NCBI GenBank assembly: GCA_009693225.1
Contig: SHXP01000010.1
Span: 1 to 21,168, forward strand
Direction: 5' to 3'
DNA from: Limnohabitans sp.
Lineage (GTDB): Bacteria > Pseudomonadota > Gammaproteobacteria > Burkholderiales > Burkholderiaceae_C
Length of the DNA: 21,168 bases
Every line of letters starts with the position of its first letter. The first letter of the stretch is position 1. Of this stretch, positions 19,719 through 21,168 are shown in pieces. The position numbers were made by a program, and so were the translations under genes. The notes beneath the pieces were generated by a model. It did not search any database. It saw only the letters and a program-made list of their open reading frames with translations, and was not told the DNA's origin.

Positions 19719-19863
19719 GTTGTATTTGCCGCCGGCATTGTTGCCACGTGTGCCGGCCTGTTGATCAATGACTGCATGACAGGCTGACCGGCAGTGACTT
19801 TCCCCGGTACGCTGTGGCACGCATACCAGTCGCTAAGATGCCTTATCCATGAATCTCAAAGCA
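19719..19863. other. Intergenic stretch after hisD, no gene seen
   Basis: 145 bases between the hisD stop and the end of the small membrane-protein gene on the other strand. A 7 bp inverted repeat, GCCGGCA (19731-19737) and TGCCGGC (19751-19757), could form a hairpin with a 13-base loop but has no T-tract. A TAAGAT box (19834-19839) resembles a -10 but has no -35. Nothing further can be supported. hisC, the usual next gene, is absent. Confidence 0.5.
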
Positions 19864-20061
19864 TCAGAAAAAACACCACAAACCGCTACATACACCGGTG
19901 GCCAGCTGTATCAAGGCGTCAATCAGCATGCCGACGGTCAGCAGCGGCAAGCCCAGGTAAACCAGCGCCCACACCAGCGCCATCCAGGTCAGGCGCGGCT
20001 CGGGGATGCGTTGGCCCATGACGGTTTGCACCGGGTGGCGGGTAAAGAATTTTTTCCACAT
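19864..20061 (-). CDS. Small single-span membrane protein, unknown function
   Basis: A 65-residue reading frame on the minus strand. A basic N-terminus (MWKKFFTRHPVQ) precedes a hydrophobic stretch at about residues 25-55 (WMALVWALVYLGLPLLTVGM and beyond), consistent with one membrane helix and the N-terminus in the cytoplasm. Codon choice is like a real gene, with G or C in third positions, while the opposite-strand frame over the same bases reads as a Gln/His/Arg-rich shadow. I do not recognise the family. No strong ribosome binding site is seen before the ATG at 20061. It converges on hisD and starts 32 bases from the divergent acyltransferase gene. Confidence 0.55.
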   Translation of the reverse strand: MWKKFFTRHPVQTVMGQRIPEPRLTWMALVWALVYLGLPLLTVGMLIDALIQLATGVCSGLWCFF

Positions 20062-20093
20062 ACCAGAATGGTAACCAAAACAAGGCTTGCCGC

Positions 20094-21014
20094 ATGAAGG
20101 CCGAATGGGGAGCCCTGGACATGGCTGCCTGGGACCAGGCGCACGCCGCCGCCGCGCCGTTGCAGCAGGACTGGGCTTATGGTTCGACCATGGTGTCGAT
20201 CGGTGCGCGAGTCATGCGCGCGCGCATCGAGGCAGACGGCGTCCCGGTCGCCCTGGCGCAGTTCATCGTGCGCAAATTCGCAAAATATGTGAGCCTGGCG
20301 CTGTGCACGCGCGGGCCCTTGTGGCTGCAAGCGCTGAGCCCGGCTGACAAAGCAACTGCCTACAAAGCCTTGCGCAAATCCCTGCCGGTGAGCGGCTTGC
20401 GATTGATGATGGTGACGCCGGATGAGTCGCTGGAGACTGACACCGGTTTGCCGTACATCAGGCGCGTGATGTCCGGCTACAGCACGGTCATGCTCGATAT
20501 TGACAAGCCCATGGAGGCTTTGCGTGCACAACTCGACAAACGCTGGCGGCACCGCCTGGGCGGCGCGGAAAAGTCCGAGCTGAACGTGCAGCGCATGGGC
20601 ACCAACCCGGGTCAGTACCGCTGGCTGCTGGACGCCGAGATGCAGCAGCGTGTCGATCGTGGCCTGGAAGGCATGCCGCCGGTCTTTTTCGAACGCTATG
20701 CCGAATCGCGTAAGCAACCTTCTCTCAATATGTTGAGCATGCGCGCTGATGTCGGTCGCGAGCGGGTCGCCGGCATGATGTTTTTGATCCACGGCCAGGC
20801 CGCCACTTACCAGGTTGGCTGGACCTCGGACGCCGGGCGCGATCTGCATGCACACAATCTGATGCTGTGGCGCGCCATCGAGGAATTGCGCGGGCGTGGC
20901 GTATGCAGCCTGGACCTGGGCGGCGTCAACACCCAGCGCAGCGCAGGCGTTGCGCGCTTCAAAATGGCCACCGGCGGCACAATTAAAAAGCTGGCCGGCA
21001 GCTACCTGTTATGA
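20094..21014 (+). CDS. FemAB/GNAT-like acyltransferase, unknown substrate
   Basis: A 306-residue cytoplasmic protein with the look of the FemAB-like or Acetyltransf_6 GNAT-fold group. The C-terminal block has LDLGGVNTQRSAGVARFKMATGG (key parts: DLGG at 274-277 and FKMATGG from 289) and ends in LAGSYLL, typical of enzymes that transfer an aminoacyl or acyl group to peptidoglycan precursors or other acceptors. The substrate is not evident. The start is uncertain: ATG 20094 has AAGG 8 bases upstream, while ATG 20121, also in frame, has GGGGAG 8 bases upstream and would give 297 residues. The stop overlaps the next gene by ATGA, tying it to the ccmA-like gene. Confidence 0.75.
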   Translation: MKAEWGALDMAAWDQAHAAAAPLQQDWAYGSTMVSIGARVMRARIEADGVPVALAQFIVRKFAKYVSLALCTRGPLWLQALSPADKATAYKALRKSLPVSGLRLMMVTPDESLETDTGLPYIRRVMSGYSTVMLDIDKPMEALRAQLDKRWRHRLGGAEKSELNVQRMGTNPGQYRWLLDAEMQQRVDRGLEGMPPVFFERYAESRKQPSLNMLSMRADVGRERVAGMMFLIHGQAATYQVGWTSDAGRDLHAHNLMLWRAIEELRGRGVCSLDLGGVNTQRSAGVARFKMATGGTIKKLAGSYLL

Positions 21015-21168
21015 GCGACATCCGTTTGCAAGTTCAGGACGCCGCGTGTGAGCGCGGCGCCCACCGCCTGTTTGCGCCTGTCAGTTTTGAAATGCTGCCG
21101 GGACAGGCCATGCATTTGCAAGGCGACAACGGTGCCGGCAAAACCACGTTGCTACGCAGCCTGTGCGG
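21011..21168 (+). CDS. ccmA: Haem exporter ATPase CcmA-like, N-terminal part (partial)
   Basis: The first 52 codons of an ABC ATPase that runs off the window. Walker A reads GDNGAGKTTLLRSLCG, close to the GxNGAGKTTLLR pattern of CcmA, the ATPase of the cytochrome c maturation system. The N-terminal VQDAACERGAHRLFAPVSF also fits the CcmA pattern, in which a CERD-like motif precedes LFxxLSF. The ATG overlaps the acyltransferase stop by ATGA. With only the first quarter of the protein visible and no ccmB in view, another ABC subfamily cannot be excluded. Confidence 0.75.
   Translation, partial: MSDIRLQVQDAACERGAHRLFAPVSFEMLPGQAMHLQGDNGAGKTTLLRSLC

Noticed and set aside
19731..19757. Possible terminator hairpin after hisD
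   Set aside because: Only a 7 bp stem with a 13-base loop and no following T-run on either strand, so a rho-independent terminator is not supported.
19815..19830. Sigma-54-like TGGCACG element
   Set aside because: The -12 part (TTGCA after four bases) is missing; the sequence there is CCAGT.
19849..20097. 82-residue + strand frame after hisD
   Set aside because: Gln/His/Arg-rich, no hydrophobic core or motif; it mirrors the more gene-like 65-residue frame on the minus strand.

Overview
This 21.2 kb window is chromosomal DNA from a betaproteobacterium, most likely of the order Burkholderiales and plausibly near Comamonadaceae. The placement rests on moderately high GC, on the gene order gltB-gltD-mlaFEDACB-(ABC-2 exporter)-ibaG-murA-hisG-hisD, and on the character of the MurA, HisD and MlaA proteins. 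It is an inference from gene content; no search was run. Coding density is very high and almost all genes are on the + strand. No rRNA, tRNA, CRISPR array or prophage was seen.

Left part (1-4021): the 3' end of a dGTPase-like HD hydrolase gene (dgt), an MFS transporter, a DUF1415 protein and a PF13679-like methyltransferase run on +. A small thioredoxin-family gene runs on -. Divergent from it is an intact RAYT/IS200-like tyrosine transposase (Y1_Tnp), followed immediately by two copies of a small palindromic TCTG-CCCC repeat. The AT-rich repeat block ends four bases short of the putative gltB promoter, which itself carries a 20 bp near-perfect palindrome between its -35 and -10 boxes.

Middle (4156-10338): gltB and gltD encode the two subunits of NADPH-dependent glutamate synthase, which makes glutamate from glutamine and 2-oxoglutarate.

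Right of centre (10446-17692): an envelope-maintenance block. MlaF (ATPase), MlaE (permease), MlaD (MCE protein), MlaA (outer-membrane lipoprotein), MlaC (periplasmic carrier) and MlaB (STAS protein) form a complete retrograde phospholipid transport system in one run. A second ABC transporter (YadG/YadH type), the BolA-family protein IbaG and the peptidoglycan enzyme MurA follow. Several junctions overlap by ATGA or GTGA, pointing to translational coupling.

Right end (17689-21168): hisG (short form) and hisD begin a histidine operon, but hisC does not follow. Instead there is a 145 bp gap, a small single-membrane-span protein gene on -, a FemAB/GNAT-like acyltransferase gene, and the 5' end of a ccmA-like haem-exporter ATPase gene overlapping it by ATGA. 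Most of the window is ordinary core genome. The points worth a second look are the gltB operator-like palindrome, the RAYT repeat pair beside it, an in-frame 17-18 codon insert in hisD, the break of the his operon, and the acyltransferase-ccmA coupling.
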